From NCBI RefSeq assembly GCF_003201955.1, contig NZ_QJJM01000016.1, forward strand, positions 31,334-95,333: 64,000 nt of DNA. Reading direction: 5' to 3'. The notes beneath the pieces are model-generated. The model made no database searches. It worked only from the letters and a program-made list of their open reading frames with translations, and was not told where the DNA came from. This DNA comes from Blastomonas natatoria. Lineage in GTDB: Bacteria; Pseudomonadota; Alphaproteobacteria; Sphingomonadales; Sphingomonadaceae. Both the position numbers and the translations under genes were made by a program. Within the stretch, counting starts at the first letter, position 1. Every line of letters begins with the position of its first letter. Positions 63,429 to 64,000 of this stretch are shown here, piece after piece.

Positions 63429-63652
63429 ATTGAGCGCGCCATGAGTTCACGCACCATTTGGGTGCCATTTCCTGCTTCAATCGTGACGCGTTGGACGGCT
63501 TCGACCCCGTGCCTCCGCAGGATGTCCCTGATGGGCCCAGATTTCGTCTCGCAAATAGCCTCGAAAATGATCTGTCCGTCAGTGTCCACCAGGCAGACCG
63601 CGGTTTCGAGATGACCGGCATCGAGGCCAACCCAGTAGTTTTGATAGACCAT
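63429..63652 (-). pseudogene. IS110-family transposase, 3'-truncated
   Basis: About 74 codons beginning MVYQNYWVGLDAGHLETAVC. The DEDD-type N-terminal catalytic aspartate is in VGLDAG, with LVDTDGQIIFEA and TIEAGNGTQMVRELMA following. Full-length proteins are around 300-400 residues; here the rest is lost to the adjacent traG fragment. IS110 elements lack typical terminal repeats, so the boundary is set by homology. Confidence 0.76.
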
Positions 63653-63675
63653 CCAGCGGCTCCCGAGAGGCTCAT

Positions 63676-63975
63676 TCCGGACGTCATGACTATCCACGCA
63701 TCAAGCCGAAGCCGAATAGGAATGATCCTCGTGCGCGTGATAAGCGTGCAATTCGTGTGCCTGGTGTCGCCTATGACTTCGTTCTTCCTTTTGAAGGCGA
63801 AGAAGAAATTTTTAACATGCGTCCAAACAGCTATGATACCGCCCCTCCCTATGCCGAGGTTTCAGGGTCGACGCTTAGATTTACTATAAGTGGCCGTGAA
63901 CTCTCAGAGTCTGATTCAAAACTATCGCGTTGGATTTCAGGCTCTTGCGATGCGGCGTGCGAGGAGCTGGATTGA
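63676..63975 (+). pseudogene. 3' end of an unknown gene
   Basis: An open frame on the plus strand with protein-like sequence: IKPKPNRNDPRARDKRAIRV, then PGVAYDFVLPFEGEEEIFNM, RPNSYDTAPPYAEVSGSTLR and FTISGRELSESDSKLSRWIS. It closes with TGA at 63973-63975. The 5' side is broken around the IS110 remnant, so the start is unknown. No family recognised. A new ATG with a GGAG-like leader follows at 63980 and may open another gene beyond the window. Confidence 0.5.
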
Positions 63976-64000
63976 GGCGATGAACAGCCAGGCGGTTGCC

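Overview
The window is a chromosomal segment of a GC-rich alphaproteobacterium. It most resembles the Sphingomonadales (Sphingomonas, Sphingobium, Sphingopyxis, Blastomonas or Erythrobacter relatives). The indications are a tonB-exbB-exbD-exbD operon with a TonB-dependent receptor, glycosylation genes associated with exosortase A, a small 4.5S-type SRP RNA directly upstream of dnaX, and the gene style throughout. Genus assignment is inference.

Layout. 1-5.9 kb: 3' part of an S9 oligopeptidase B gene, a secreted protein of unknown function and the TonB energy-transduction operon. 5.9-10.2 kb: a divergent exosortase-A-associated glycosylation locus (family 4 glycosyltransferase plus unknown membrane protein leftwards; 57-residue membrane protein plus O-glycosylation ligase rightwards). 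10.2-16.3 kb: MscS channel, MaoC hydratase, thiolase, FMN split-barrel protein, dipeptide epimerase and intracellular polyhydroxyalkanoate depolymerase. 16.5-24.5 kb: MsbA-like ABC exporter, phytase-like esterase, exported Rid protein coupled to rpmB (L28), tadA, LytTR-type two-component pair, PhnZ-like HD protein and OmpA-family protein. 24.6-27.9 kb: envelope protease/thiol operon (BepA-like M48, DsbA-like, PDZ-M48). 28.0-34.9 kb: two chemoreceptor paralogues and hslVU. The left chemoreceptor is preceded by a decayed copy of the 3' end of hslU, so the hslU-end plus chemoreceptor block was tandemly duplicated; an FAD oxidase sits between hslV and hslU. 34.9-39.5 kb: monooxygenase-like protein, UDP-sugar epimerase and UDP-ManNAc dehydrogenase, small membrane protein, and a glycosyltransferase pair (TIGR04282/TIGR04283 type). 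39.6-44.6 kb: maleylacetoacetate isomerase, TonB-dependent receptor, MarR regulator and fumarylacetoacetase (end of the homogentisate pathway), then an alpha/beta hydrolase. 44.8-52.7 kb: two cysteine desulfurases, [2Fe-2S] ferredoxin, SRP RNA, dnaX, ybaB, lon, HU. 52.8-56.1 kb: rlmB with two tandem paralogous lipoproteins and a DUF4157-like lipoprotein.

From 56.26 kb to the right edge is an integrated element. It begins at tRNA-Tyr(GTA), followed by a tyrosine integrase whose leader carries five copies of a 10-bp motif. Next come a lytic transglycosylase, a zinc-finger/Toprim primase-like protein and the N-terminal methylase part of a strawberry-notch-like protein. After about 61.1 kb the element is a junkyard of truncated pieces: a DUF2493 remnant, an ssb start cut by an IS66-like end, the 5' part of a superfamily II helicase fused to an antisense traG fragment, a truncated IS110 transposase and the 3' end of an unknown gene. 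No complete CRISPR array or complete defence system is visible. The most informative signals are the hslU/chemoreceptor duplication, the mosaic end of the element, the receptor inside the homogentisate gene group, and several small or unassigned membrane-protein genes in conserved-looking contexts.
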